This document shows, piece by piece, positions 1 to 10,600 of a DNA stretch of 64,000 nucleotides. The DNA comes from Tremella fuciformis (lineage: Eukaryota; Basidiomycota; Tremellomycetes; Tremellales; Tremellaceae). Under the pieces are notes generated by a model. It had not been told where the DNA came from, ran no database searches, and saw only the letters and a program-made list of their open reading frames with translations. The stretch spans positions 8,060,001-8,124,000 of the forward strand of contig CP136490.1 in the NCBI GenBank assembly GCA_032768795.1, given 5' to 3'. Each line of letters opens with the position of its first letter. Within the stretch, counting starts at the first letter, position 1. The position numbers were made by a program, and so were the translations under genes.

Positions 1-441
1 CATGCTGACTTTTTGGGCTCTTCTGGCACATGCTATGTACGTGTATTTCGTGTTGGGTGACGGGGATCCATCAACGGAAGGACGGACATATTGCGTGTCG
101 GAATTGCGGGGTTTGGCGTAGGCGAACTCCCGCTTGCATATATGAGGCATGGAGGGATGGTCTAGACCATTTCCCCGTGCCGGAGTGGTCCCAAGAAAGG
201 ATGACGATTTGCTGGCATGTCTGTCTCATGTAGTCTACTAGCCCGGATGTCAATATACGGTAGGCGGGGACGCTGGCCGTCAGACAATTCCAAATGCGAT
301 GCCGCTCGACTACATATTCTTTGCCAGTGAGTATTGTAACGGATACGCAGATCTGTTCTTACCCCATACGCTGCTTGGAGATCCGATACCGCCTTCTCGT
401 AAGCGTTCAAGCCTGCGATTTTCGTTATGATGTGATCACAC

Positions 442-1203
442 TCATTCATGTTCCAGAGCAAAGGTCACTCTCTTCCGCGCGGGTCGCACGGGTGCCTGCT
501 GCGTGGCCCGTCGGCGATTTGGGCGCGTTAGAGCCTCACTACGATTGTCTTCCCGCCTACTCGACTCGCCGTCTGACCAACTGCTATACTGAGAAAAGTC
601 GCCGCTGGAGCTACCGTCGTGTTGAGACTTGGTATGGCGAGAGGCGTTATCCGCTGATTTTGTCGGTTTGAGTGCAGAAGATGAGGAGCTGGAAGACCGG
701 GTTTGGAGCGGCTGACTGCTGCGGGCCGATGCAGGAAGTGTAGCGCCGGCAGAGCCATGTGAGGGGCCATGCGCTCTGTACCAACCCTTTGGTCCCCCAG
801 GATCGTGTGGTCAGCACATGTTTTCCACTCGAACGATATCAGAATCTCACCTGACGAGCTGGTGGTCCCGGGCTCCTCGGAGTCATGCAAAAGCGAGAAA
901 CGGCGACCAGGAGACCCATGATGGGGCAAATGCTGTCGTTGGTTCGAGTGCCGACTTTGATAGTGGGATCCTCCTACATCAGCTTAACATATCAAGGGCT
1001 GTGACCGCCACACATCACCCACTCGTGCGTCTTGAGCTCGAAGCACAGATATATCTGCCTCGCTTCCTGCTGGACGCACTTGGAAGCAGGAAATCAGAGA
1101 GGTCTTTCAAAGCCTCACAGGCTTCATCGACCAAGTACTCCACACCGTCTCCGAAGCCATTGACAATTGTGTCGATAATGCAATCAGGATGGTGCTGCGA
1201 CAT
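442..1203 (-). CDS. Gene Z: unrecognised Ser/Arg-rich protein
   Basis: Not recognised. Three exons join in frame: 1023-1203, 851-973 and 442-773 (636 nt, about 211 aa), with both introns in phase 1. The first intron (974-1022) has a GTGGGT donor, a GCTGATG branch-like site and a TAG acceptor. The second (774-850) has GTGAGA, TGCTGAC and a GAG acceptor. The first ~45 residues are a compact, mostly acidic helix-like stretch (CIIDTIVNGFGDGVEYLVDE); the rest is disordered, with RRTRGSHYQS, a run of seven Ser, SQYSSWSDGESS and a basic end. The ATG at 1203 is the first in the frame, but an AG at an upstream CTTCAG would allow another 5' exon. It is the last of five same-strand orphan genes. Exon borders are inferred from phase and composition only. 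Confidence 0.45.
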
Positions 1204-1948
1204 ATTAAGCGGGTCATCGGGAGACTGAAGGAGTTCGTAAGAAATGCACAGCGGAGCAGGTTTTCTTGTCTTGAGCCGGGGGCGCGTCAAGGGATGGTTC
1301 TATCGGCGGCAGAAGGTTCTCTGTTCGTCGAATCCTGCTAAGATTTCAAAGGATATCAAAGGTTCGACTTGCGTTTGGGTTCCGGCCAGGGGGAATGGCT
1401 GACGCGCGTAACATGATGCCGACCACCCAAGGCAGCTGCCACCCGACCTCGTTGATTCGGACAGGTGCGCAAAAACAGGGGTGGACTTGCGCACTTACTC
1501 AGGAGGATAAACCTCAGGAGGTGTGGAGGCCCAGTCTCAAGACCCTTCCTGACCGCGATCTAAAAGCGCGAAACCCTGCGGGATCGCCAACTCGGAGTCA
1601 GTCATTCACTCAAATCTCAGTCCTCAGCTTGCTGTTCGACGCTGGGCCTCGCCCATCGCCAGCTCCTAGGAGCATGCAATGGGACAGACTTTGGGTCCGC
1701 ATTCATCGATCCTAGGCTACCAACTTGAGACGGAAGAGTGTGCAAAATACATAGCAACCGAGCGAAAATGTTCCGTGCGTTCCCAATGTCCAGTGTGAAA
1801 CTTAAAGTGGCTTCTATAAGTTGTCCGCCACGCGTCCCCATCAGTCAGAACGAATGTGGGACCTCTGAAAGTCTATGCAGTCGCTAACAAGGATGAGGCA
1901 TTGCCTGACAATCCAAACAAAGTCTTGGAATGACAGGATGGACCTTCT
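1204..1948. other. Intergenic, between genes A and Z
   Basis: No reading frame here can be supported with splice sites. It holds the 3' flank of gene A and the promoter or an undetected 5' exon of gene Z. No repeats or RNA genes were seen. Confidence 0.4.
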
Positions 1949-3338
1949 TCAGTGACGCGGATGGGCACGGAAAGGGAGAATGAATTCCCGGCTTCGGCGG
2001 GGTCTAACACTGGATGATCGTGTATCAGGTCCCCTCCAGTCCTCACGTGTAGCATTGCTGTCCGCTCGAAGACGCGCGCGTTCCGACAGCCGCCGTTGCA
2101 ATCTCTCTCGCGCGCGCCTTAATTCCTCTTCGAGCTTCCCGTGGCTCCGGACTGCCAGCTGCTGGATCTGCGAGACTGTGCGTTCGCACGAGAGTAAGCG
2201 TTTCATGGCTTTTTCACGAGCCTTCGCCATGTTACATATCTTGTGGTCAGTGAACTCCTGATTTAAAAGGAACGATTGTTGATAGTCCGCCAATGCTTCT
2301 ATCGTCCGTCTCAGATGAACGACGTCGGATAGTAATTGCCTCGAGCACGCTTCAAGTCCCTCTAGCTCGTACGCCTCTGCTTGCTGCTCAGGATCCGTGC
2401 AGGAGGCGATAAGATTCCTTATATTGGTGACGCGCCTCCCGCACCAGTCCGAGACTCCGCAAAGGTAGGACAGGTCGACGTTTTCCGAGATCGAACCGCG
2501 ATAGAACAATTGCGACATCTCCTCCCAATCACGATCAACGGGATCCGACAGGTCCTGGCGATGAGCACAGGTCTGTTCGACGGGTTAGGCGGTTCCTACC
2601 GAGGGGTCCACGGCAAGGAAATCCTGTTTGGAAAGGGAGTATTCGCTGACATCCTCGAGCCATTTGGTCCCAGCGAGGCGTCGCACGTGAGGCAAGAGTT
2701 GCTTTTCCAGTATATTCGAGGGCAGTTCAGCTTCCAATGAGCCGGACCCTGCAGATCAGCGTCTCTCTGGCGAGGAGAATCGGATCTCTGCGACACGCAC
2801 TCTCGCTCTCTGAAGCTTCGGATGATGTGAGGCGGCTGAATTCCCTCGCCTCCCAGACGTTGGAGTCCGAAGACGAGGGGCTGGTATCAGGAGGATAGGG
2901 CGGTCTTGTTGCCGTGGCGGGTCGTACTTGTCTTGCCCTGCTGGCGGAGCTGCCACGGTGCGAATACCGTCGAGGGGTTCGAAGCCGAAGCTCGGCAGCC
3001 GCAGATGCATGACTGGTACGGTAGGGACTCGGAGAGACGTAACGGAGTCTGATGGTGCCCTCGGACTGTTCAGACCCCCAGGAGGGGTGGCGGGAAGACG
3101 AGACGGCCCTGGCTCTAACCCTGCTTTGAGAGTAGCTCCTACCTCTCTCTTGGGACGTGCGACGCGTTGTTCTCGGGGGTTCATCATAATGGCGATCCTC
3201 CCGTCGAGTATACCGCACAGTCCAGCCCCTTGACCAAGAGGTTAAGCGCTCATCTCGCCGAGAAAGTTCTGGGGAGAGTGAGTGACGCGACGGGCTCCTC
3301 GAATAAGTGGCACGAAAAGCATGTCTTCTTTCGGACAT
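1949..3338 (-). CDS. Gene A: RS-rich/helical orphan protein, paralogue of gene B
   Basis: Not recognised as a named family. Exons 2801-3338, 2600-2748 and 1949-2554 join to 1,293 nt, 430 aa. Intron 1 (phase 1) has GTGCGT/GCTGATC/TGCAG; intron 2 (phase 0) has GTAGGA/GCCAG. Residues 1-180 are disordered and Arg/Ser/Tyr-rich (MSERRHAFRATYSRSPSR), like an RS domain. About residues 190-230 hold a short conserved block (LLPHVRRLAGTKWLEDV), and residues 230-400 are helical, ending in a coiled-coil-like run (KLEEELRRARERLQRR) and a basic tail. Gene B matches in order of parts, in both intron positions and phases, and in the LxPHxxxLA block. No signal peptide or membrane segment is visible. An RNA-associated or scaffold role would be a guess from composition alone. 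Confidence 0.7.
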
Positions 3339-3773
3339 AGTATGGAAGCGCTAGTGCTTGACATGACATGAGTCCAGTCCACCTTCAGGGGGTCATAGGA
3401 GCCTCTCGTATGCGCCGCCTTCCAGTTTGACCAGTCTCCTTTGGTGAGACGAGACACGATGTCCCGATGAACGATGAGTGCCTTCCAAAACTGCTCTGCG
3501 TAACACCGCTGTCAACGTCATCTTCCCTTCGTCTTCCACTTGGCCCGGAGGTTCTGCAATGTAGAAGTTTGCCGGGCAATCTGCAGCCGTCTATGACCAG
3601 TCAGTATTCCAATCGAGTGAGGGAAAGCCAGATCTCGGAGGCTGCGACCTGCACTGATGATCAAAGGACTTCGCGAACGATTTTGCTTCGAGAAGCCACA
3701 TCCAGATTATCATAAATTCATAGTCTTACAAGCAGTAGCCTTTATGGTACATGTGCACCACAAGGTCTCTGTC

Positions 3774-4359
3774 TCAGTTGAAATTATCAGAATCCCATTC
3801 TTCCTCTAAATCCATGGACACAGTCTGTGCGGCAAGACTCTGGTTGGCCTCCTCCTTCGACTTCTTTTCCCATCGCGCAAGCTCCTCACGATCTGAGGCA
3901 GCTTGAGCGTAACTCGGCACATTCGCCGGTCGGGTATCCTTCATGGCTTTATTTGCCATCCCCTCATCCGGGTCAACACAAGCTTTCACCGCAAGTTCGC
4001 GCTGCCGCCTTTCCATCTCGTCACAATGTTGGGCTTGTTCGGCGTTCATGGGGTTGACTTTTAACAGAGAAGACAGAGCACCAGGAAAATCAGGCGTCCC
4101 ACCTGAAACTGAAGTTGCTCGGGTGCTCGGAAGTTCAAAGTCAGAAGCGCCGAACACGCTTGGTGCATTACTGTCTGTTTGACTGGTTATGCTCCCCGAA
4201 TACTTTGAGTCGGGCCTGGTGTTAGGGGCAACGGACTGTGCAGGAGCAGTCAGTAATGACATCTCGCGCAAAGAGGATGCCTACCTTTGAGCCTGTGGCT
4301 GTTGAGTCAGCTCGGGAGGCCTCATCGTTATCGTTAGTGTTTCCGGTGCGGCTTGACAT
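3774..4359 (-). CDS. Gene C1: acidic-tailed orphan protein, paralogue of interrupted gene C2
   Basis: Not recognised. Exon 1 (4285-4359) encodes 25 aa and exon 2 (3774-4235) completes a 178-aa protein. The phase-0 intron has a GTAGGC donor and GCACAG acceptor. The middle is Ser/Thr/Pro-rich; residues ~95-130 are charged and helical (EMERRQRELAVKA); the C-terminus is acidic (DLEEEWDSDNFN). Alignment with C2 keeps a DF..SS..NPM anchor, the xRxRE helix start, and an acidic end with Trp and Asp. It lies about 435 bp upstream of gene A in the direction of transcription, as C2 lies upstream of B. Start chosen as the only ATG giving an in-frame splice. Confidence 0.6.
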
Positions 4360-5180
4360 CTTGGCTGTTGGAGAGGAATACGGAAGATCTGGGTGGCAAA
4401 AGTTCTTGACCGTCTCACAGATTCACGAACTGCATTTATGACCTCAGCTGAGCCTGATCGGCAGACACCTTGTTCACCCGATTCCGTTCGCCGCAATATG
4501 AAACAGCGCTACTCTGAAAGGGGAGAAGGTTCGTTTGAAAATGCGCGAGTTCTAATGGCACTTGAACAGACTTGGCCGCGGCTCACTCCTTTCTGTTATT
4601 GGAGCTGATCGGCCAGATGGGTTGCGTCACAGCATGGGAGCAAGTCAGATAGTGGTTTGAGTCGATAAAGGAGATCTATGCTATTGAAAGCAAGGTAGTA
4701 ATGCAATTTGTTTCAGGACCTCGCTTCGCTTACAGAGAATACTCTCCCGCCTCTCGCCGCGCCTGGCGCTCGCCCGCCTCAGTCTCCTTGCTTGCTGCTG
4801 CGGGACATTCGGGTAGCCGTTTCTCAGATAGTCAGCTGGCGAAGCGAAGAGCCGCACTGTGGCATCCTTGACAAGATATGATCATAGTATGTTCGCCGTT
4901 CAAGCTCGGTCGTCAATCAGGTAGCATGTATCGAGGTGGGGATGCTACGTGTGTCAGCTCTCGTTGACACCCAGGAAAAGCGTTCAACGAATCATATGAG
5001 TGCACCTGATCTCCCGATGACGCCAGTAGACCGGTGCATGCACACTCGGTGCATGCATACTGCAGGCTACAATAGGATTCTACCAGGAAATAAGCGCGAG
5101 CGCAGCGGACGAAAAAGTGACACCGAGCTCAAAACGCAATTCACATGCAGCTTGAGCAGGCAGATAGATCACGGAGAGCA
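4360..5180. other. Intergenic, between genes B and C1
   Basis: Upstream region of C1 and 3' flank of B. It holds one short imperfect direct repeat around 5034-5062 (two copies of CGGTGCATGCA) and a weak 9-nt inverted repeat near 4722 and 4840. No supported gene. Confidence 0.4.
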
Positions 5181-6600
5181 TCAGATTGCATCATGGCGTG
5201 GAGGAGGTCCATACTCATTCCGCCAGGTCTCCCGAGACCTTCTGCTAGACCGATTTGGGGGTCCCGACAAGCTCCTGTCAACAGGGGTCCCGGGACGACG
5301 CGACACGGATGTACTTCTGCCGCTGTCTTGTGCATCCTTCTCCCGATCGGAGGGCCACTTGTCAAGATACGCTACCCCTTTTTCAGCTGTCTTGGCAATC
5401 CCTTCAAGGCGGCCGTGCGCCGCCTTGGTGGCTCTCATTGCCCTCTTATGCCATGCTTCAACAAGGTGGTGATCTCTGGCGGGAAGCTTCCCACTCTGGT
5501 ATTCTCGACACTTCTCCTCCCATGCTCCGAGGCAGAGACTCAGCTCCGTCACATTCTCGGAAAGGCCTTTCATGAGGCGCTCAAGCGAGGCAATCTTTAG
5601 GCCCGACGCCAGTGGTCTTCGCGCCGCATAGTACTCCCCATTTGCTGGCACAAAATCCTCGAGCTCACGGAACAATTCACTGGCGGAGAGTTGACGTATT
5701 TCATTGCGTTCGACGAGGTTCTTGAGGTGCTGGTCGATCATCGCCCACGATTCCCTGGGAAGTGATCTCTCAGGATCCTCAGACAGATTCTATTCTTTCA
5801 GAACGATGACCTCCTCAACATCGCTACACACTGACCAAAGGCCCAAAGGCCGTTAGAAGCGATTTCGCAGCATCTTTCATGGGATCCCAAGTATTCGAGT
5901 CCGCAAGGTACATCAAATGAGGCCTGAGGTGCTTGTAGGACCACTCGCGGATGGGGACTCTCCCTCTGGGTGCTCTTTCTACATCGTCAGCGCGTTGCAC
6001 GCAGATGTGGCACTCACCCTCTTCGCGAGTCAAGACGTAGCCGGATGAGTCTAGTGAATTCAGGCCATTGGACGGTTGCGCCACTGAGTCAGTGGAGTCA
6101 TACCTCTTGCCCGACCAATCTGGGGGGTCGGTTTTAGTCTGGATCCGAGAGGGGGAGCGCAAGTGCGGAGAAAACGTCTGACGCGTCGGAGTGGTCGGGC
6201 GTGACTTTCGCTGACTATCCAGTCTGACGGATGAGGGAAGCTCAGTTGCTCCTGGTCTTGGGCGTGTATCATGACCTTGATGATGCTGAGCACTTGCGGC
6301 TGTTCCCCGCGGTCTGCCTGGACTTGGGACGGACCTTACACTGTAGCGTGCCTCAGGCGGGAGGCTCGGGCCTGGGGTCGAGCGATCTCTCGAAACTGGA
6401 TCTGAATAACTGTATTCCACATATCGTTGAGATGAGGGGCCCTTTCGGGTCGTGAACTCTGTGATGACCTGTCTGTACGCTATACCCCTGCTTTCGTTGT
6501 CTGAAGGAGCCAAAACATACCGTGCGATAGGTTGAGACTGCGGCCTCTCGGGTGTAGCCGTCCTTCCCCGCCTCGAGTACTCGCTGAATCGTTGCTCCAT
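5181..6600 (-). CDS. Gene B: RS-rich/helical orphan protein, paralogue of gene A
   Basis: Exons 6018-6600, 5836-5978 and 5181-5777 join to 1,323 nt, 440 aa. Intron 1 (5979-6017) is only 39 bases, a multiple of three without a stop, so it could also be read through; its GTGAGT donor, GCTGACG branch and TAG end favour splicing in phase 1, as in gene A. Intron 2 is phase 0 (GTCAGT to CTGAG), again as in A. Residues 1-195 are disordered (MEQRFSEYSRRGRTATPER). Next comes the shared block (KHLRPHLMYLADSNTW), then a helical domain (ESWAMIDQHLKNLVERN onward) and an Arg/Ser/Pro tail. Function unknown. The start is the ATG that aligns with the start of gene A. Confidence 0.68.
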
Positions 6601-7145
6601 GGCTCTAGTCGCGGAAGGCAGACGAAGGCTGGCAGTGTAGAAGAAGCTTTGCACCGGCAAGATTCCATCTCGCCGAATAGCATGAACGTCGAGCCCTGTC
6701 GCGAATCTGGCCCCCTCTTTTGACAGTCACGGTTTGCCAGGCTCCGACCAGTGATCCATTGAGCATTCTCACAGCGAGGACGTCGTCTTCGCTTCTGACG
6801 CAGGGCCTTCTTCCTCGGCCAAGCCCGCCTCTCAAGCTCCTCAACTCACAAACCGCACACGGTCCAGAACCCTTGAGCCGCTGAGGGGATTGGCAAGACC
6901 GGGTCTGGAAAACGAAAGCTCAGAAGACCATACAGTCGAGACAGAGCAGAGGAGACAAAGGGGAACAATGCGCCAGACGGTGGGCAGATCTCATCGCCAC
7001 AGACTCTCTCGAAACCCCACCTTTGCAAGACGGACTGCTTACTATTCCGTGACGCACGGACCGGAAACGAAGAATTCCAATACTCCCAATTCAAGTAGCG
7101 GATACCGCATGCATCACCTGTCCATGTCGGGGAAAGTACGGCAGG
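6601..7145. other. Intergenic, between C2 and B
   Basis: Promoter of gene B and 3' flank of C2. I see no supported gene, repeat or RNA. Confidence 0.4.
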
Positions 7146-7483
7146 TCACTCATCCCAGTCGTAAACTTCATCCTCATCTTCAAACCAGAAAGAATTGTCC
7201 ACCTTATCGTCCGGATCACGACTGTGCTGTTCAAGAGTCTCCTCGGCAATGAGATCCAAGTGCTGACGCTTGTCCTCCATGTCCGCTTGTGCGCGGCTAG
7301 CTGCAAGTGCCTGCCGCAGCTCTTCCTCTTCGGTCTCCTGGGCCCTAGCGTCCATAGCCTCGCGATCCCTCTGCTGGATCGTCAGATTCTGATAAAGGTC
7401 TTCTGGAAGACCCATTGGATTCTGCGAGCTCTGGGAGGACCGGAAATCCCGTGTGCTAGCCCGACGTTTCTGATGAGTCCGTC

Positions 7484-7488
7484 GAGAA
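7484..7488. repeat. Target-site duplication, left copy
   Basis: GAGAA directly abuts the left LTR and is repeated after the right LTR. Five bases is the usual length for Ty1/copia integration. Confidence 0.9.
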
Positions 7489-7652
7489 TGTTACACAATG
7501 ATGAGAGCTATGCATTCGTCCATCTCTGCAGTTCTCTACTTATGAGCTGTCGCTCTGCTCAAGCCATCTACATAAGGTTACTCATTTGGCCGCAAGAGGC
7601 AATTCTGACCCTATGAGGCGTCCTCGGGGTCCTCGGGGCCTATTGTTCAACA
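7489..7652 (-). repeat. 3' LTR (left)
   Basis: 164 bp, base-for-base the same as 13006-13169 by eye. It begins TGTTACACAATG and ends TTGTTCAACA on the plus strand. The stop codon of gag-pol (7647-7649) lies within its first bases in the element's orientation. Confidence 0.95.
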
Positions 7653-10600
7653 CTCCCCCTCGAAGTCTGCAGGCTGCAGGTGGCCGCAACAGGTCTGGCG
7701 GTTGTGCCAAGGACCTACCGGGCATCCCCAAGCCTGTTGATCTTCGCTCCAGGACGATAGAGGCCCGAGACCGCGCGTCGCGAGCGTCGCACGGTCCAGA
7801 CCAACACTTCCTTCAGGCTGATGGGAAGGCGTCCGGCCGTTCTCCATCAATACCGACCCAAAATCGATGATCTTGGTGTCTGCCGGTAGCCCTGATCCTC
7901 TTTGGGATCCTCTGGCTCCCCCTGCATGCATACAGTCTCTCACTCCCCGTGCGCATGCAGCGAAGCGTTGCTGATGTGCGAGCTGATGGGTTTGACTAGC
8001 GGCATTTCGGCGTTTTGGCTTGACCACGTGGTGTGGCAGACGATTGGGAGCGCGACTGACTTTGTCATTCAACGTCTTCTCGCTACCGCCGACGTCTTCT
8101 AGATCGCTGATTGTGACTGCTAGGTGGACGAGAGCGCGCTCCCCGCCGGCGGGCGGACGGCCCAGGCCCAGAGCTTCAAAATGGCGGGCGTGCGCGGCAG
8201 CCGGAAGCGACTTGGTGAGGATGTCTGCCTTCTGGTCCGCAGAGCTGACGTACCGCAGGCTGACTTTGCCTGTGTCGACAAGTTCCCGGATCAAATGATG
8301 TTTTATGTCGATATGTTTGGTCCGGGAGTGAGTTGTGGGCTGCCCTGCGAGTCTGATGGACCCCTGGTTGTCGCAGGAGAGCGGCGTTGGCGATCTCTGC
8401 TCGAGTCCTAGCTCACAGAGCAGATTCCTGAGCCAAACCGCCTCCTTCGCGGCCTCGGCTACAGCGATGTATTCGGCCTCAACCGTCGATGTCGAGACCG
8501 TGGCTTGTCTGCGGGACGACCAGGTGATCGGCGAACCCCTGAACTCCATCAACCAGCCTGTGGTTGACCGCCGAGTGTCCTTGCAACCTGCCCAGTCCGA
8601 ATCTACCCAACCCTGCAGCTCGCCGTCGCTGCCGCCCAGCCTGAGCCCAACAGTCCGTGTGTGGGCTAGGTAGGTCAGGACGCCTTGTGCGAGATCCCAG
8701 TGCTGACGGGTAGGTGTTGCGAGTGCCCTGGAGAGGTATGAGGCCGCGAACATGACATCCGGACGCGTGCAGCCCGCTAGCCATAAGAGACATCCGACAA
8801 GCTCTTGATAAGGCGTTAAGGCTGTCGACGCGTCCTCTGCATCGATCTTGGCGTCCTGCGGCAACGGTGTTGATCTGGTGCGTCGCCGAGCGTGCTCTGG
8901 GAACCTCTCGAGCACTCTGTCGACATATGCGGGCTGACTCAGCCAGATCGTCCGTCTAGCCTTGTCCTGCGATACCTTCATCCCGAGCACTGTTCCGACG
9001 TCGCCTATGACGGTGATCGTCCACTCAGCCTTGAGAGCGGTCCACAGGGCGTCGATCTCCCCCTGTGACGATGCGGCAATCACGATATCGTCGACATAGA
9101 CCAGAACAAGCACCGTTCGGCCTTGAGACTGTCGCACATACAGTCCCCAGTCACCATTCGTCCTCTCAAAGCCTTGTCGACGTAGGACTCGTCCTAGCTC
9201 CTCCCACCAGTTCCTCGCTGACTGCTTTAGTCCGTATAAACTCTTCAGGAGCAGCAGAGCGTCGCAGCCCTGCCTCCGCCGCATCCCGTCGGGATAACGG
9301 ATGTAGACTTCGGTGTCGATAGGACTGTTCAAGTAGGCGCCCTCGACATCGGCCTGCGCGACGATCATGCGGTCGGCTGCAGCGATTGCCAGCAACAGTC
9401 TCAGAGATCCAAGACGGCCTACCGGCGCAAACGTCTCTTCAAAGTCGACGCCCGGCACCTGCGAGAAGCCCTGTGCGACGAGCCGAGCCTTGTGTTTGAT
9501 GACATTGCCATCCGCATCGGTTTTGACCTTGAATACCCAACGCGAACCGACTGCTCTGCGATCTGCAGGCAACTTTACCTCGCGCCACGTCCCCTTACTC
9601 TCAATGTTCGAGATCTCTTTCTCCATGGCGGCGATCCATTCTGCTCTGTCGCCGCTAGCCATCGCCTCGGCCAGGTTTCTGGGATCCACAGGCATTACGG
9701 GGCCGTCGGCTGCATTGGCGGAGAGGAAGGCGAAAGGGCTGTGCAGCCGCTCAACGATCGCACCGAACTTTGGTGGCGGTCTCTTGTCTCGGATCGGCCG
9801 CCCGGCTTCATTCGTGGCCACGGGTTGCGGCAGAGGTGTCGCCGCGACGGGTACATACGTCCAGCGCTCGGCAACGGGAATTCTGGATCGATTGGTGGCT
9901 ACAGGAAGACGGGACGGACGGGGGACCCGAGGCTGCTCGGGTGTGTTGGAAACGGCAACTGCGGGATCGTTGATTGTGAGCTCTTCCTCTGAGATCTCCA
10001 CCCCAGCGACATTTTTCTGAGCTTGCCCCGACTCCGGCTGATCGCCAGATACCTCCAGATCCTCTCTATTCTCATCCTGGCCTGAATGACTGGCGATCTT
10101 GCCTCCCATCGATCCAACAGGAATGAGCTCTGCTTGGTCGCTTTGGGTCACGTGACCAAATTCGGCCTCATCGTCCTTCGACATCTCGAGCACTTTGACG
10201 TCTCTTCGATGGGCAATCTCACCCGTGGCGTCAAGCTGCACGGTCCAGCCGCTCTGGGTCTCACTCTGACCGAGTATCCGACACGCCTCGCCGCGCTCTT
10301 GCGTGAAAGACGCCTTACGGCGGATCTGAGACGGGATCTGCGCATGGCATCTCTGCCCGAATCGTAGGACGGACTCTAGGCCTCTCTCACGCCCTGTAAG
10401 CGCGCTCCAGGCCGATAAGCCCGTCCGTGCTGATACAGACAGCTTCATGATGATCACGGCTGCGTATCGAGCCGCAAAAGACCAATAGGCGTGCGGTAGA
10501 CGGCTGTCGGCCAGCATCGCGGCTGTCATGTCTTTGATGGTGCGTATCGTTCGTTCAGCCGCCCCGTTGAGCTCGGGCGTGTAGCGCGGGGTCATGTAAT

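Noticed and set aside
4722..4850. 9-base inverted repeat around a 110-base spacer upstream of C1
   Set aside because: Too short and too far apart to claim a hairpin, LTR or MITE; no target duplication.
5034..5062. Short direct repeat (two CGGTGCATGCA units)
   Set aside because: Only two imperfect copies; no array, no coding or regulatory context.
5979..6017. The 39-base segment of gene B as coding (it is in frame)
   Set aside because: It has donor, branch and acceptor consensus, and its position and phase equal intron 1 of gene A; coding use cannot be fully excluded.
7586..7870. Plus-strand open frames across the retrotransposon and its LTRs (many of 60-217 codons)
   Set aside because: They are antisense shadows of the gag-pol frame, with no start context or domain.
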